Shown: positions 42,694-51,830 of the stretch, piece after piece
How positions within the stretch are numbered: position 1 is the first letter of the stretch
Layout of the letters: each line of letters opens with the position of its first letter
Assembly: GCF_001592125.1 (NCBI RefSeq)
Contig: NZ_BCWI01000006.1
Span: 1 to 64,000, forward strand
Length of the DNA: 64,000 bases
Direction of reading: 5' to 3'
Origin: Microbacterium hominis NBRC 15708
GTDB taxonomy: Bacteria > Actinomycetota > Actinomycetes > Actinomycetales > Microbacteriaceae
Position numbers and translations under genes: made by a program
Notes under the pieces: model-generated
What the model was told of the DNA's origin: nothing
The model's database searches: none
Seen by the model: only the letters and a program-made list of their open reading frames with translations

Positions 42694-43635
42694 GTGCCCG
42701 CTCCTGTCATCTCCGCTCGTCACCTCGTGAAGTCCTACAAGGTCAAGGGGAAGCCCGACTTCGTCGCCGTCGACGGTCTCAGCTTCGAGGTCGCGCCGGG
42801 GGAGTCGTTCGGTCTGCTGGGCCCGAACGGCGCCGGCAAGTCGACGACCATGAAGATGATCGGTGCCGTCTCCACCCGCACCGCGGGCGAGCTGCAGATC
42901 CTCGGACTCGACCCCGACCGGTACGGCCCCGAGATCCGCTCGCGGCTCGGCGTCGTCCCGCAGCAGGACAACCTCGACGGGGAGCTCAACGCCCGCGAGA
43001 ACCTCTACATCTACGGGCGGTACTTCGGTCTTCCCGGCAAGGTCTGCCACGAGAAGGCCGATGAGCTGCTCGCCTTCGCGCAGCTCGAGGACAAGGCGAA
43101 GAACAAGGTCGACCAGCTCTCCGGCGGTATGAAGCGCCGCCTCACGATCGCCCGCGGACTCATCAACGACCCTCGCATCCTCCTGCTGGACGAGCCGACG
43201 ACGGGCCTCGACCCGCAGGCGCGCCACGTGCTGTGGGACCGCCTGTTCCGTCTCAAGGAGCGCGGCACGACGCTCGTGCTGACCACGCACTACATGGACG
43301 AGGCCGAGCAGCTGTGCGACCGGCTCATCGTCGTCGACAAGGGACGCATCATGGCCGAGGGCACCCCGGCATCCCTCATCCGCGCGCACTCGAGCCGCGA
43401 GGTGCTGGAGGTGCGCTTCGGCTCCGATCGCAACGCCGTCGTCGCCGAGAGCCTCGCCGGCATCGGCGACCGCGTCGAGGTGCTCCCCGACCGCATCCTG
43501 ATCTACGCCGACGACGGCGAAGCGGCCCTCGAGCGCGTCACCGCCCAGGGCCTGGAGCCGATCACCTCGCTCGTTCGTCGTTCGTCGCTGGAGGACGTGT
43601 TCCTGCGGCTCACGGGAAGGTCGCTGATCGAATGA
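42694..43635 (+). CDS. ABC-2 exporter ATPase (NodI/DrrA-like)
   Basis: A 313-residue ATPase with Walker A GPNGAGKST, Q-loop VVPQQDNLDGELNARENL, signature LSGGMKRRLTIARG, Walker B ILLLDEPTTGLD and H-loop TTHYMDEAEQL. The C-terminal ~80 residues are the regulatory domain of DrrA/NodI-type ATPases. It forms an export complex with the two ABC-2 permeases encoded next, in overlapping frames. The start is a GTG. Likely cargos are drugs or glycolipids; none is evident from neighbours. Confidence 0.92.
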   Translation: MPAPVISARHLVKSYKVKGKPDFVAVDGLSFEVAPGESFGLLGPNGAGKSTTMKMIGAVSTRTAGELQILGLDPDRYGPEIRSRLGVVPQQDNLDGELNARENLYIYGRYFGLPGKVCHEKADELLAFAQLEDKAKNKVDQLSGGMKRRLTIARGLINDPRILLLDEPTTGLDPQARHVLWDRLFRLKERGTTLVLTTHYMDEAEQLCDRLIVVDKGRIMAEGTPASLIRAHSSREVLEVRFGSDRNAVVAESLAGIGDRVEVLPDRILIYADDGEAALERVTAQGLEPITSLVRRSSLEDVFLRLTGRSLIE

Positions 43636-44504
43636 GCGCGCCGCAGACGGATGCCGGGACGCATCCGAGCCTCGACGAGCTGCGTGCCGAGGCGATGGCG
43701 TGGGGACGCAAGCCCCGCCGGCGCGGCAGCTGGTACGTCACGGAGCACATGGTGCGCGCGATGCGCGCGTACGGCTGGACGATCATCGTCGGCGCCGTCG
43801 GGCAGCCGATCCTGTACCTCCTCGGCCTCGCGGTGGGCCTGGCCGCGCTCATCCGCGTGCCGATCGTCGACCACGGTCAGGAGGTCAGCTACCTGATGTT
43901 CGTCGCGCCGGCGCTGCTGGCGACGGCGACGATCTCGGTGGCCAGCGAGGAGCTGACGTATCCGGTCATGGCCGGTTTCAAGTGGCGGCGCTACTTCTAC
44001 GGCTTCAACGCGTCGCCGCTGTCGAGCCCGCAGATCGCGAACGGGGTGGTCGCGGGGGCGACGGCGCGCATGGTCGTCGCCTCGGCCGCGTACTACCTGA
44101 TCGTCTGGCTGCTGCCGTTCGGGGCGGTGCCGCATCCCGCGACGGGGTGGCTCGCGGTGTTCGCCGGTGTGCTGGCGGGGCTCGCCTTCGGCATCCCGCT
44201 CATGGCGTACGCGGGGTCGATCGAAGACGACAAGGGGCAGTTCGCCCTCGTGCAGCGCTTCCTCTTCATGCCGATGTTCCTGTTCTCCGGCACGTTCTAC
44301 CCGCTGGACTCGCTGCCGCTGTGGTTGCAGTGGATCGGGTGGGTCTCGCCGCTGTGGCACGGCGCCGAACTCGGTCGCGTCGCCACCTACGGTGCGGCGG
44401 TGGACCCGGTGATGGTCGCGGTCCACCTCGTCTACCTGCTCGCCCTCGCGGTGGTCGGCTACCTGTTCGCCCGCCGCGTCTTCACCGAGAGGCTCGCGAA
44501 ATGA
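43632..44504 (+). CDS. ABC-2 type permease 1 (NodJ/DrrB-like)
   Basis: A 290-residue membrane protein with about six helices after a ~45-residue cytoplasmic basic N-terminus. FLFMPMFLFSGTFYPLDSLPLWLQWIGWVSPLWHGAELGR is the ABC-2 permease signature near the last helices. It should pair with the next permease to form the export channel. The ATG overlaps the ATPase stop (ATGA). Confidence 0.9.
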   Translation: MSAPQTDAGTHPSLDELRAEAMAWGRKPRRRGSWYVTEHMVRAMRAYGWTIIVGAVGQPILYLLGLAVGLAALIRVPIVDHGQEVSYLMFVAPALLATATISVASEELTYPVMAGFKWRRYFYGFNASPLSSPQIANGVVAGATARMVVASAAYYLIVWLLPFGAVPHPATGWLAVFAGVLAGLAFGIPLMAYAGSIEDDKGQFALVQRFLFMPMFLFSGTFYPLDSLPLWLQWIGWVSPLWHGAELGRVATYGAAVDPVMVAVHLVYLLALAVVGYLFARRVFTERLAK

Positions 44505-45328
44505 GCGCCGTCGTCGAGGTGCCCTCCACCGCGGCCCGCCGCGGCGGCGTCCGCGCGCTGTGGGCGGGCAACCCGGGCGCCGTCGTGCAACGCGGGCTCA
44601 TCGCGGCCCGGTCGTCGAGTTGGGCGGTCGTGCTCTCCGGCTTCTTCGAGCCGGTGTTCTACCTGGCCTCGATGGGCATCGGCCTCGGCGCGCTCATCGG
44701 TGACGTCGAGACCACCCAGGGCGCGAGCGTCAGCTACGCCGCCTTCATCGCCCCGGCGCTGCTGGCGGTGTCGGCGATGAACGGCGCCATCTACGACTCC
44801 ACCTGGAACGTCTTCTTCAAGCTCAACTACGGCAAGCTCTACGAGGGGATGCTCGCGACGTCGCTCGGACCGCTCGACGTCGCCCTGGGCGAGATCCTCT
44901 ACGCGCTGCTGCGCGGACTCGCCTACGCGACCGGGTTCATGATCATCATGCAGGTCCTCGGGCTCAACCTCGCCTGGACGGCGGTGCTCGCCCTGCCCGC
45001 GGTCGTGCTGATCGCTTTCGGTTTCGCGAGCCTCGGCATGGCCGTCACGAGCTACATGAAGACGTTCCAGCAGATGGACTGGATCAACTTCGTGCTCCTG
45101 CCGATGTTCCTGTTCTCCGCCACGTTCTACCCGATCACGGTCTACCCCGGCTGGGTGCAGCAGATCGTCATGGCCCTGCCGCTGTGGCACGGGGTGGAGC
45201 TGATCCGCGGGCTCACGACCGGCATCCTGAGCGTCGACATGCTCTGGCACGTGCTCTACTACCTCGTCATGATCGCGATCGGGCTCGTGTTCACGACCAA
45301 ACGGCTGCGCGCGCTGTTCCTCGACTGA
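44501..45328 (+). CDS. ABC-2 type permease 2 (NodJ/DrrB-like)
   Basis: A 275-residue membrane protein, homologous to the preceding one. It has about six helices and the signature LPMFLFSATFYPITVYPGWVQQIVMALPLWHGVELIRGL. Two separate permease genes imply a heterodimeric channel. The ATG overlaps the previous stop by four bases. The operon ends at a hairpin shared with the convergent MFS gene. Confidence 0.9.
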   Translation: MSAVVEVPSTAARRGGVRALWAGNPGAVVQRGLIAARSSSWAVVLSGFFEPVFYLASMGIGLGALIGDVETTQGASVSYAAFIAPALLAVSAMNGAIYDSTWNVFFKLNYGKLYEGMLATSLGPLDVALGEILYALLRGLAYATGFMIIMQVLGLNLAWTAVLALPAVVLIAFGFASLGMAVTSYMKTFQQMDWINFVLLPMFLFSATFYPITVYPGWVQQIVMALPLWHGVELIRGLTTGILSVDMLWHVLYYLVMIAIGLVFTTKRLRALFLD

Positions 45329-45358
45329 GCTCGCCGCGGCGCGCACGACGTGAGACGA

Positions 45359-45391
45359 CGGATGTCGCGGTCCCCCGGGCCGCGGCATCCG
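45359..45391. terminator. Terminator between ABC-2 exporter and MHS transporter
   Basis: CGGATGTCGCGG (45359-45370) and CCGCGGCATCCG (45380-45391) pair over 12 positions with one T-G pair and a 9-base loop. Partial pairing extends outward (GACGA / TCGTC). It lies between convergent genes. Confidence 0.65.
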
Positions 45392-45409
45392 CCGGTCGTC
45401 GCCGAAGGC

Positions 45410-46804
45410 TCAGAGCGAGCCGGTCTCGCCCAGGCCGATGTTCGTCTCGTAGTCGACGTCCTTGGTCTCACGGGACAGCACCAGGGCGATGAGGGTGAGT
45501 ACCGCCGAGCCCGACAGATACAGGCCGACCAGCCACGGCTCGCCGCCGGCCACGGCCCAGAGGCCGAGAGCGATCGAGGGGGCGATGGCCGCGCCGAGGA
45601 TCGACGAGACGTTGTACGCGATCGCCGAGCCGGTGTAGCGGACATTGGTCGGGAAGAGCTCCGGCAGCACGGCGCCCATCGGCCCGAAGGTGGCCCCCAT
45701 CAGCATGAAGCCGAACACGAGGAAGGCCTGCACGAGCGCGCCGGTGAACTTCGGGTCGACGGCCGGGAGGAGGAACACGTTGAAGGTGAGTCCGAGCACA
45801 CCGATCAGCGCGGTCACCCAGATGAGGAGTTTCCGCCGCCCCAAGGCATCCGCGATGGGACCCGACAGCAGCGTGAAGACGCCGAAGAACACGACACCGA
45901 TGATCTGCATGATCACGAAGTCGGTGTAGCCGAAGCCGAGCCCGGGGACGGGGGCGTCGGCGGCCGTCGTGCCGTAGGCGAGGGTGAAGCTCGTCATCAG
46001 ATAGAAGAGCACGTAGGTGGCGAGCATGATGAACGTGCCGAGGACCAGGTTCTTCCCGTGCCCGCGGACGACCTCGCCCAGCGGGAACCGGCGGATCGCG
46101 CCCTTCTTCTCGGCCGCGGTGAACGTCGTCGACTCCACGAGCTTCAGACGCACCCAGAGACCGATGATCACCATCACGGCAGAGAACAGGAACGGCACGC
46201 GCCAGCCCCAGGAGAGGAAGGCGTCCGAGCGCTGCAGGGGGCCGTCGGGGTGGGGGAGGGCGAAGTTGATCACGAGGAACAGGGTGTTGGCGATGATGAA
46301 GCCGATGGGGGCGCCCAGCTGCGGGAACGTGCCGTACCACGCGCGCTTGCCCTTCGGGGCGTTCTCGGTGGCCACGAGGGCGGCGCCCGACCACTCGCCG
46401 CCGAGGGCGAAGCCCTGGAAGAGGCGCAGGATCAGCAGCAGGAAGGCCGCCCACCAACCGATGCCGGCGTAGGTGGGCAGGCATCCGATGAGGAAGGTCG
46501 CGATGCCCATCGTGAGCAGAGACGCGACGAGCGTGGCCTTGCGGCCGAAGCGGTCGCCGAAGTGACCGAAGACGACGGCGCCGATCGGGCGGGCGATCAT
46601 CGCGGCGCCGAAGACGGCGAACGACGACAGCAGGGCGGTGGTCTCGTCGCCGGTCGGGAAGAAGAGCACCGGGAACACGAGAACCGCGGCGGTCGCGTAG
46701 ACGTAGAAGTCGTAGAACTCGATGGTGGTGCCGACGAGGCTCGCGGTGATGACGCGGGCGCGGGAGTTGGCGGGTGCGGCGGGGGCCGCGGTGGCTGCGG
46801 ACAT
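45410..46804 (-). CDS. MFS transporter, metabolite:H+ symporter (MHS) family
   Basis: A 464-residue, 12-helix transporter. VGTTIEFYDFYVYATAAVLVFP is the MHS family's first helix, GHFGDRFGRKATL the loop 2-3 motif, and RLFQGFALGGEWSGAALVATENAP the family's best-known block (shared with ProP, ShiA, KgtP). It should import a carboxylate, betaine or similar metabolite with protons. The substrate is not identifiable. No clear ribosome site precedes the ATG at 46804, so the mRNA may be leaderless or nearly so. Confidence 0.9.
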   Translation of the reverse strand: MSAATAAPAAPANSRARVITASLVGTTIEFYDFYVYATAAVLVFPVLFFPTGDETTALLSSFAVFGAAMIARPIGAVVFGHFGDRFGRKATLVASLLTMGIATFLIGCLPTYAGIGWWAAFLLLILRLFQGFALGGEWSGAALVATENAPKGKRAWYGTFPQLGAPIGFIIANTLFLVINFALPHPDGPLQRSDAFLSWGWRVPFLFSAVMVIIGLWVRLKLVESTTFTAAEKKGAIRRFPLGEVVRGHGKNLVLGTFIMLATYVLFYLMTSFTLAYGTTAADAPVPGLGFGYTDFVIMQIIGVVFFGVFTLLSGPIADALGRRKLLIWVTALIGVLGLTFNVFLLPAVDPKFTGALVQAFLVFGFMLMGATFGPMGAVLPELFPTNVRYTGSAIAYNVSSILGAAIAPSIALGLWAVAGGEPWLVGLYLSGSAVLTLIALVLSRETKDVDYETNIGLGETGSL

Positions 46805-46961
46805 GCGGAGTGAGCTACCTATCGATGGGGTGTCGAAGGTCCTCGTGGGACGCGCCGGTGGTGGGCGTCCGGGGCAGGGGTGTGTGCGGCGGGCGCCGCG
46901 ACGATGGGGGCACCGGGGCGCCGGCAGGTTCCCGGCGCACGGCCATCGAGTCTACGCCGGG

Positions 46962-47312
46962 TCAGCGCCAGAGCACGGCCAGGGCCGCGTTGAGGAAGGT
47001 GAGGATGCCGACGAGCCAGAACAGGGCCGCCGGCGCCGCGCCCGCCTTGCGCTGGCGCGCGGTGCCGATGCCCAGGACGGCGCCGATCGCGAGCAGCACG
47101 ATGAGCTTCACGCCGAGCTTGGTGTAGTTCAGCGGGTGGTCGATGCCCCACGGGGCGGCGAGGGCGAGCCCCGCGACGGCGGCGATGACCATGCCCCAGG
47201 TCATCAGTCGCGTGATGCGCCGCTGGCCCACCGCCTCCACGACCCAGGCGCCGAAGAGGATCGCGAAACCGGTGAGGTGGACGAGGACGACGGCGTGACG
47301 CAGGATCTCCAT
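46962..47312 (-). CDS. Small four-helix membrane protein, unknown function
   Basis: A 116-residue protein with four hydrophobic segments (~6-28, 36-54, 66-83, 94-114). His6 and His12 lie in the first helix and a short basic loop (RQRKAG) in the third. I do not recognise the family. The gene stands alone between an MHS transporter and the repeat cluster. The ATG at 47312 is the only start that includes the first helix. Confidence 0.7.
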   Translation of the reverse strand: MEILRHAVVLVHLTGFAILFGAWVVEAVGQRRITRLMTWGMVIAAVAGLALAAPWGIDHPLNYTKLGVKLIVLLAIGAVLGIGTARQRKAGAAPAALFWLVGILTFLNAALAVLWR

Positions 47313-47360
47313 GCCTTCAGCCTAACTGATGGCGGGCGGATCCGCGCCCCCCCGCCCGCC

Positions 47361-47386
47361 GCGCGAGCACAGCGAGTCGAAACGCG
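47361..47386 (+). repeat. Degenerate SERSES-type repeat copy
   Basis: GCGCGAGCACAGCGAGTCGA followed by AACGCG is a partial, diverged copy of the element at 47401, lacking its GGTCGTTGA head. It marks the left edge of the repeat cluster. Confidence 0.6.
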
Positions 47387-47400
47387 TGCAACCTCTCTCC

Positions 47401-47431
47401 GGTCGTTGAGCGAGCGCAGCGAGTCGAAACG
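47401..47431 (+). repeat. SERSES-type intergenic repeat, single copy
   Basis: A 31-base element, GGTCGTTGAGCGAGCGCAGC then GAGTCGAAACG. It is identical to the copies at 47515 and, except one base, 47951, and inverted relative to those at 47453 and 47892. Confidence 0.9.
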
Positions 47432-47452
47432 TGTCGGCGTGTGTGCGTGCGG

Positions 47453-47545
47453 CGTTTCGACTCGGCCCTGCGGGCCTCGCTCAACGACCGGGTGGTGAGG
47501 TCCGCTCTCTCCCCGGTCGTTGAGCGAGCGCAGCGAGTCGAAACG
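47453..47545. repeat. Inverted-repeat unit A, left of the GIY-YIG gene
   Basis: An inverted arm (47453-47489, CGTTTCGACTCG ... CTCAACGACC) and a direct arm (47515-47545, GGTCGTTGAGCG ... TCGAAACG) flank a 25-base centre starting GGGTGGTGAGGTCCGC. The whole unit is almost identical to unit B at 47892-47981. RNA from it could fold into a long hairpin. Confidence 0.88.
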
Positions 47546-47603
47546 CGTTCCCGGGCTGTGGACAACGCCCCCGGCATCCGCACGGCCCCGGTACCGTCGC
47601 GGG

Positions 47604-47888
47604 ATGCCGTTCGTCTACATGCTGCGGTGCGCCGACGGCACGCTCTACGTGGGCAGCACGATCGATCTCGATCGGCGCGTCGCGCAGCATGCGGCGGGAG
47701 AGGGAGCCGTGTACACGCGCCGGCGTCTGCCCGTGGAGCTGATCTGGAGCGAGGAGATGGCGCGCGTCGCGGACGCGTTCGCCTGGGAGAAGCGGCTGCA
47801 GGGGTGGAGTCACGCGAAACGTCTCGCCTACGCCGAGGGCGGTATCGAGGCGGTGCGGCGGTGGAGTGCCCGCCGTCGCGGCGACTGA
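47604..47888 (+). CDS. GIY-YIG nuclease family protein (YhbQ/UPF0213-like)
   Basis: A 94-residue single-domain GIY-YIG protein. FVYMLRCADGTLYVGST contains the VYM...YVG form of the GIY-YIG strands, followed by the catalytic Arg region DLDRRVAQH. WEKRLQGWSHAKRLAYAEG holds the conserved Glu, which binds the metal. Such stand-alone proteins are common and probably act on DNA damage or branched DNA; the function is not firmly known. The ATG at 47604 starts exactly with the domain. The gene is bracketed by two near-identical inverted-repeat units. Confidence 0.88.
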   Translation: MPFVYMLRCADGTLYVGSTIDLDRRVAQHAAGEGAVYTRRRLPVELIWSEEMARVADAFAWEKRLQGWSHAKRLAYAEGGIEAVRRWSARRRGD

Positions 47889-47891
47889 GGG

Positions 47892-47981
47892 CGTTTCGAC
47901 TCGGCCCTGCGGGCCTCGCTCAACGACCGGGTGGTGAGGTCCGCACCCCCGGTCGTTGAGCGAGCGGAGCGAGTCGAAACG
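47892..47981. repeat. Inverted-repeat unit B, right of the GIY-YIG gene
   Basis: The same architecture as unit A: inverted arm 47892-47928, centre starting GGGTGGTGAGGTCCGCA, direct arm 47951-47981. The centre is three bases shorter than in unit A and one base in the direct arm differs. The similarity continues for a few bases on each side (GG before, CGTTCCC after), so A and B are ~100-bp direct copies. Confidence 0.88.
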
Positions 47982-48000
47982 CGTTCCCCCGCGAAGCGCG

Positions 48001-48474
48001 TCAGCCGCGCAGGCGCCGCAGCAGCAGGGCCGTCCGCAGCGCGGCATCCGCCGCCTCGGCGCCCTTGTCCTCCTTCGACGCGGGAAGACCCGCGCGGTCG
48101 AGGCCCTGCTGCTCGTCGTCCAGGGTGAGCACCCCGAACCCGACCGGCTTGCCGGTGTCGAGGGCGACGCGGGTGAGCCCGTCGGTGGCCGCGGACGAGA
48201 CGAACTCGAAGTGCGGCGTGCCGCCACGGATGATCACGCCGAGCGCCACCACCGCGTCGGCACCGGCATCCAGCGCCGCCTTCGCCGCGACGGGCAGCTC
48301 GAACGAGCCGGGGACGCGTTCGAGGCTCCACGACGCGCCGGATGCCGAGAGCACGCGCTCCGCGCCGGCGATGAGGCCGTCGGTGATGACGTCGTGCCAG
48401 AGGCCCGCGATGACGACGACCCGCAGTCCCGTGGCGTCGATCGGGGCGGTCTGGGGGGCTCCGTGGCCGCTCAT
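48001..48474 (-). CDS. ribH: 6,7-dimethyl-8-ribityllumazine synthase
   Basis: A 157-residue lumazine synthase. [15 protein letters not shown] and [26 protein letters not shown] are the substrate-binding blocks, with the catalytic His in [29 protein letters not shown] completes the site, although the usual T-x-x-Q-A region reads DDEQQGLDR. It joins ArP and dihydroxybutanone phosphate to make lumazine, forming hollow capsids. It is the last gene of the rib operon and overlaps ribBA by four bases. Confidence 0.97.
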   Translation of the reverse strand: MSGHGAPQTAPIDATGLRVVVIAGLWHDVITDGLIAGAERVLSASGASWSLERVPGSFELPVAAKAALDAGADAVVALGVIIRGGTPHFEFVSSAATDGLTRVALDTGKPVGFGVLTLDDEQQGLDRAGLPASKEDKGAEAADAALRTALLLRRLRG

Positions 48475-49751
48475 GCGTGCTCCTCCGTGCTGTGCGCGAG
48501 AGCCGCGTCGAGCTCGTCCGCGCTGATGATGTGGCCCATGCGATCGCGCTTGGTGGCCAGGTACTGGTGGTTGTTGGCGCCGACGCCGACCAGCAGCGGC
48601 ACCTGCTCGACGATATCCAGTCCGAGCTCGCGCAGCTGCTTGACCTTGTCGGAGTTGTTCGTCAGCAGGCGGATGCGGTCCACGCCCAGATCGGCGAGGA
48701 TGCCGCCGGCCGCCGCGTAGTCGCGCGCATCGGCGGGAAGTCCCAGAGCCAGGTTCGCGTCGACGGTGTCGAGCCCCCGCTCCTGCAGGCTGTACGCGCG
48801 CAGCTTGTTGATGAGACCGATGCCCCGGCCCTCGTGTCCGCGCATGTAGACGACGACCCCGCCGTCCTTCTCGATGCGATCCAGCGCCGCGTCCAGCTGC
48901 GGTCCGCACTCGCACTTGAGCGAGCCGAAGGCCTCGCCCGTCAGGCACTCCGAGTGCACGCGCACGAGCGGGGCGTCCTCGGTGAGGTCGCCGGAGACGA
49001 CGGCGATGTGGTCGGTGCCGGTGACGCGATCCTTGTAGGCGAGGAAGCGGAACGTGCCGTGCGAGGTGGGAACGGTCGCCTCGGCGCGCAGGCTCACCCG
49101 GCGCTTCTGCGCCGCGGGAGAGGGCGCCGCGACGGCCGCGGGCTCGACCTCGTCGAGGTAGCCGATGAGCTGCTCGATCGTGATGACGGGCACGCCTTCG
49201 CGAGCGCCCATCTCGATCAGACCCGGAAGCCGCATCATCGACCCGTCCTCAGCGACCACCTCGCCGATCGCGGCGACCGGCTGCAGGCCCGCGAGGCGCA
49301 TGAGCTCGACCCCGGCCTCGGTGTGGCCGGCCCGCTCGCGCACGCCGCCGTCGACGGCGCGCAGCGGCAGGATGTGCCCCGGTCGGATCACCGACGACGG
49401 CACGGATGCCGGGTCGGCGAGCACGTTGAGGGTGTGCGAGCGGTCGGTGGCGCTGATCCCGGTCGAGACACGGTCGGCGGCGTCGACGCTGACCGTGTAG
49501 GCGGTCCCACGGGCGTCCTCGTTGACCGCGACCATCGGCGGCAGGTCGAGACGGTCCGCCCACTCGGCGGGCATCGGCGCGCAGATGAACCCGCTCGACC
49601 AGCGGATGGTCCATGCCAGCCATTCGGGCGTCGCGAGCTGCGCCGACAGGATGATGTCGCCCTCGTTCTCGCGGTTCTCGTCATCGGCGACGATGACCGG
49701 CCGCCCCGCGCGGAGGGCATCGAGGGCTTCGGGGATGGTCGACAGGCTCAT
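48471..49751 (-). CDS. ribBA: Bifunctional DHBP synthase / GTP cyclohydrolase II
   Basis: A 426-residue fusion. Residues ~1-200 are the RibB domain ([27 protein letters not shown]), which makes dihydroxybutanone phosphate from ribulose 5-phosphate. Residues ~215-420 are GTP cyclohydrolase II, with zinc cysteines in [17 protein letters not shown] and the catalytic block [11 protein letters not shown]. The usual VICE motif of RibB reads [14 protein letters not shown] here: the metal-binding Glu is kept but the Cys is Gly. The ATG at 49751 has an AAGGGGG ribosome site and overlaps the ribE stop. Confidence 0.96.
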   Translation of the reverse strand: MSLSTIPEALDALRAGRPVIVADDENRENEGDIILSAQLATPEWLAWTIRWSSGFICAPMPAEWADRLDLPPMVAVNEDARGTAYTVSVDAADRVSTGISATDRSHTLNVLADPASVPSSVIRPGHILPLRAVDGGVRERAGHTEAGVELMRLAGLQPVAAIGEVVAEDGSMMRLPGLIEMGAREGVPVITIEQLIGYLDEVEPAAVAAPSPAAQKRRVSLRAEATVPTSHGTFRFLAYKDRVTGTDHIAVVSGDLTEDAPLVRVHSECLTGEAFGSLKCECGPQLDAALDRIEKDGGVVVYMRGHEGRGIGLINKLRAYSLQERGLDTVDANLALGLPADARDYAAAGGILADLGVDRIRLLTNNSDKVKQLRELGLDIVEQVPLLVGVGANNHQYLATKRDRMGHIISADELDAALAHSTEEHA

Positions 49752-50392
49752 CGTGAGCCCCCTTCGTTCGTGTTCTCGGGAGAGGTCGGGGTGAAAGCGA
49801 GGAGGCGCTGGACGTGACGCGCCAGGATGTCGGTCTCGAGGTTGACGCGGTCGCCGGCCACCCGGTCGCCGAGCGTCGTCGCCTCGAGCGTCTCGGGGAT
49901 GAGCGACACTTCGAACCACGCCTCGGAGGCCGCGGCATCCGCGGCGTTCGACACCGTGAGCGAGACGCCGTCGACCGCGATCGACCCCTTGTCGACGACG
50001 AGGGGGGCGAGCTCCGCGGGCAGCGAGATGCGGATGACGCGCCACTCGGCACCCGGCCGCACCTCGAGCACGGTCCCGGTGCCGTCGACGTGCCCCTGCA
50101 CGATGTGTCCGCCGAGGCGCCCGTGCGCGGCCATCGCGCGTTCGAGGTTGACACGGGTTCCCGGGCCGAAAGCGCCCAGCGTCGCCATGTCGAGGCTCTG
50201 GCGCATGACATCGGCCGTGAACCAGTCGTCGCCCTGGTCGACGACGGTCAGGCACACGCCGCTGACCGCGATCGAGTCGCCGTGGCCGGCGTCGGACACC
50301 GACAGCGGCGCTCGCACGGTCATCCGCACGCCGTCGCCCGACGGTTCCACCGCGACGATCTCGCCGCGCTCTTCGATGATTCCGGTGAACAT
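49748..50392 (-). CDS. ribE: Riboflavin synthase, alpha subunit
   Basis: A 214-residue protein starting MFTGIIEERG, the family's invariant N-terminus. It has two internally repeated lumazine-binding domains: SIAVSGVCLTV in the first and SIAVDGVSLTV in the second, joined near LGGHIVQGHVDGTG. It dismutates two lumazines to riboflavin plus ArP. The start shares one base with the ribD stop (TGATG); the end overlaps ribBA by four. Confidence 0.97.
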   Translation of the reverse strand: MFTGIIEERGEIVAVEPSGDGVRMTVRAPLSVSDAGHGDSIAVSGVCLTVVDQGDDWFTADVMRQSLDMATLGAFGPGTRVNLERAMAAHGRLGGHIVQGHVDGTGTVLEVRPGAEWRVIRISLPAELAPLVVDKGSIAVDGVSLTVSNAADAAASEAWFEVSLIPETLEATTLGDRVAGDRVNLETDILARHVQRLLAFTPTSPENTNEGGSR

Positions 50393-51471
50393 CAGTCCTC
50401 TTCCTCCGTGGTCGCGGTGTGGGCCTCGTGCGCGGAGCGCAGATGCCCGACGATGAGCAGGTCGTCGCCGAGCCGTTCGACGGATGCCGTGGCCAGCCGG
50501 CGCTGCCCCGTGATCGTCGCGACGCCGATGTCGCCGACCGCGAGCCGCGGTCCGCCGATCAGCGTGGGCGCGATGTAGACGAGCAGCTCGTCGACGAGCC
50601 CCTCACGGACGAACGACGACGCCAGGGTCGGTCCGCCCTCGACGAAAACGCGGTGCGCGCCCAGTTCGCGGAGCCGGTCGAGCAGGTCGGCGAGGTCATC
50701 GCCCTCGTCCTGCATGAACGGGCGCGGATGCCGCCGGACGCGGGCATCCAGGGGCGTGGCGCGCGTGCCGACGACCACGGGTCGCGGCTGGTCGTCGTAG
50801 AGCGTGCCGTCGGGCCGGCGTGCCGTCAGCGCGGGGTCGTCGGCGAGCAGCGTGCCCGTGCCGACGAGGATCGCATCGGCGACGCTCCGGCGGCGGTGCA
50901 CGTCGGCCCGCGCCTGCGCACCGGTGATCCACTGGCTCGTGCCGTCGGCGGCCGCCGCGCGCCCGTCGAGGGACTGTGCCCACTTGAGCGTCACGTGCGG
51001 TCGGCCGAGGCGCTGCACCGTCAACCACGAGTCGAGCAGCGCTTCGCCCTCGTCCCCCCCGACGCCGCGGATCACCTCGACGCCCGCGGCGCGCAGCCGC
51101 TGCGCACCCCCCGAGGACTGCTCGCCGGGATCGTCGACGGCATAGACCACGCGGGCCACACCGGCAGCGATGAGCGCCTCGCTGCACGGGCCCGTGCGGC
51201 CCGTGTGATTGCAGGGCTCGAGGGTGACCACGGCGGTGGTGCCGCGCGCGGCATCCGCGCCGGAGCGTGCGGTCAGTCGGGTGAGCGCGTCCACCTCGGC
51301 GTGAGCCGTGCCCGCCCCGCGATGCCAGCCCTCGGCGAGCACCTGTCCGTCGGGAGAGAGGATGACGGCCCCCACCTGGGGATTGACCCCTCGCGGGCCC
51401 CGCCGTGCGATCTCCAGGGCGCGCCGCATGGCACGGTCGATCACCGTGTCGTCGCGGTCTGTCGCTGCCAT
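50392..51471 (-). CDS. ribD: Bifunctional pyrimidine deaminase / reductase
   Basis: A 359-residue fusion. The N-terminal deaminase has zinc ligands in HAEVDAL and PCNHTGRTGPC. The C-terminal reductase has LKWAQSLDGRAAAADGTSQWITG and FVEGGPTLASSFVREGLVDEL. It performs the second and third steps from GTP cyclohydrolase product to ArP. It is the first gene of the rib operon, 85 bases downstream of the FMN riboswitch. Confidence 0.97.
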   Translation of the reverse strand: MAATDRDDTVIDRAMRRALEIARRGPRGVNPQVGAVILSPDGQVLAEGWHRGAGTAHAEVDALTRLTARSGADAARGTTAVVTLEPCNHTGRTGPCSEALIAAGVARVVYAVDDPGEQSSGGAQRLRAAGVEVIRGVGGDEGEALLDSWLTVQRLGRPHVTLKWAQSLDGRAAAADGTSQWITGAQARADVHRRRSVADAILVGTGTLLADDPALTARRPDGTLYDDQPRPVVVGTRATPLDARVRRHPRPFMQDEGDDLADLLDRLRELGAHRVFVEGGPTLASSFVREGLVDELLVYIAPTLIGGPRLAVGDIGVATITGQRRLATASVERLGDDLLIVGHLRSAHEAHTATTEEED

Positions 51472-51556
51472 CCGTCGTCCTCCACCTGAGGCTCCGGGGG
51501 CGCGTTCGACACCGCAGACGACGCGTCCGCGTACGGATCGTCGTCCGTGCTGCCTC

Positions 51557-51696
51557 CCATCCGGACTAGCGCTCGGGCCCCGCAGGGCCTTCGCACATCA
51601 CCGTCGGTTCCGGAATCCCACCGGATCAACCCCCTGGTGAGAGGGGGCTCGCGGACTGTCACCGCCGGTTCGGATTCACACCGACCCCGGAGCACG
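51557..51696 (-). ncRNA. FMN riboswitch (RFN element) controlling the rib operon
   Basis: On the minus strand the conserved blocks appear in order: CTCCGGGGTCGGTG, AATCCGAACCGGCGG, ACAGTCCGCGAGC, then a variable CCCCCTC/GAGGGGG-type arm. GGTTGATCCGGTGG, TTCCGGAACCGACGG and the closing CTAGTCCGGATGG follow. A GC hairpin arm replaces the usual short P6 region near the 3' end. FMN binding should shut down ribD-ribE-ribBA-ribH, most likely by hiding the ribD start or by termination. A TAGGAT -10-like hexamer lies just upstream (about 51711-51716). Confidence 0.95.
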
Positions 51697-51830
51697 TTTC
51701 TTGCACTTGATCCTAGTCAACGCGCGGATGCGGATTTCATTCCGTGTCGGTCGGAGGATTCCGCGCGGCCGCCCAGCGATCTCCCCGCCCCGCGGCCTAG
51801 CCTGGAGGCACACACGACGGGGAGGCGACG

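Noticed and set aside
47361-47981. CRISPR array
   Set aside because: The repeats alternate in orientation, spacers are unequal and include a whole gene, and no cas genes are present.
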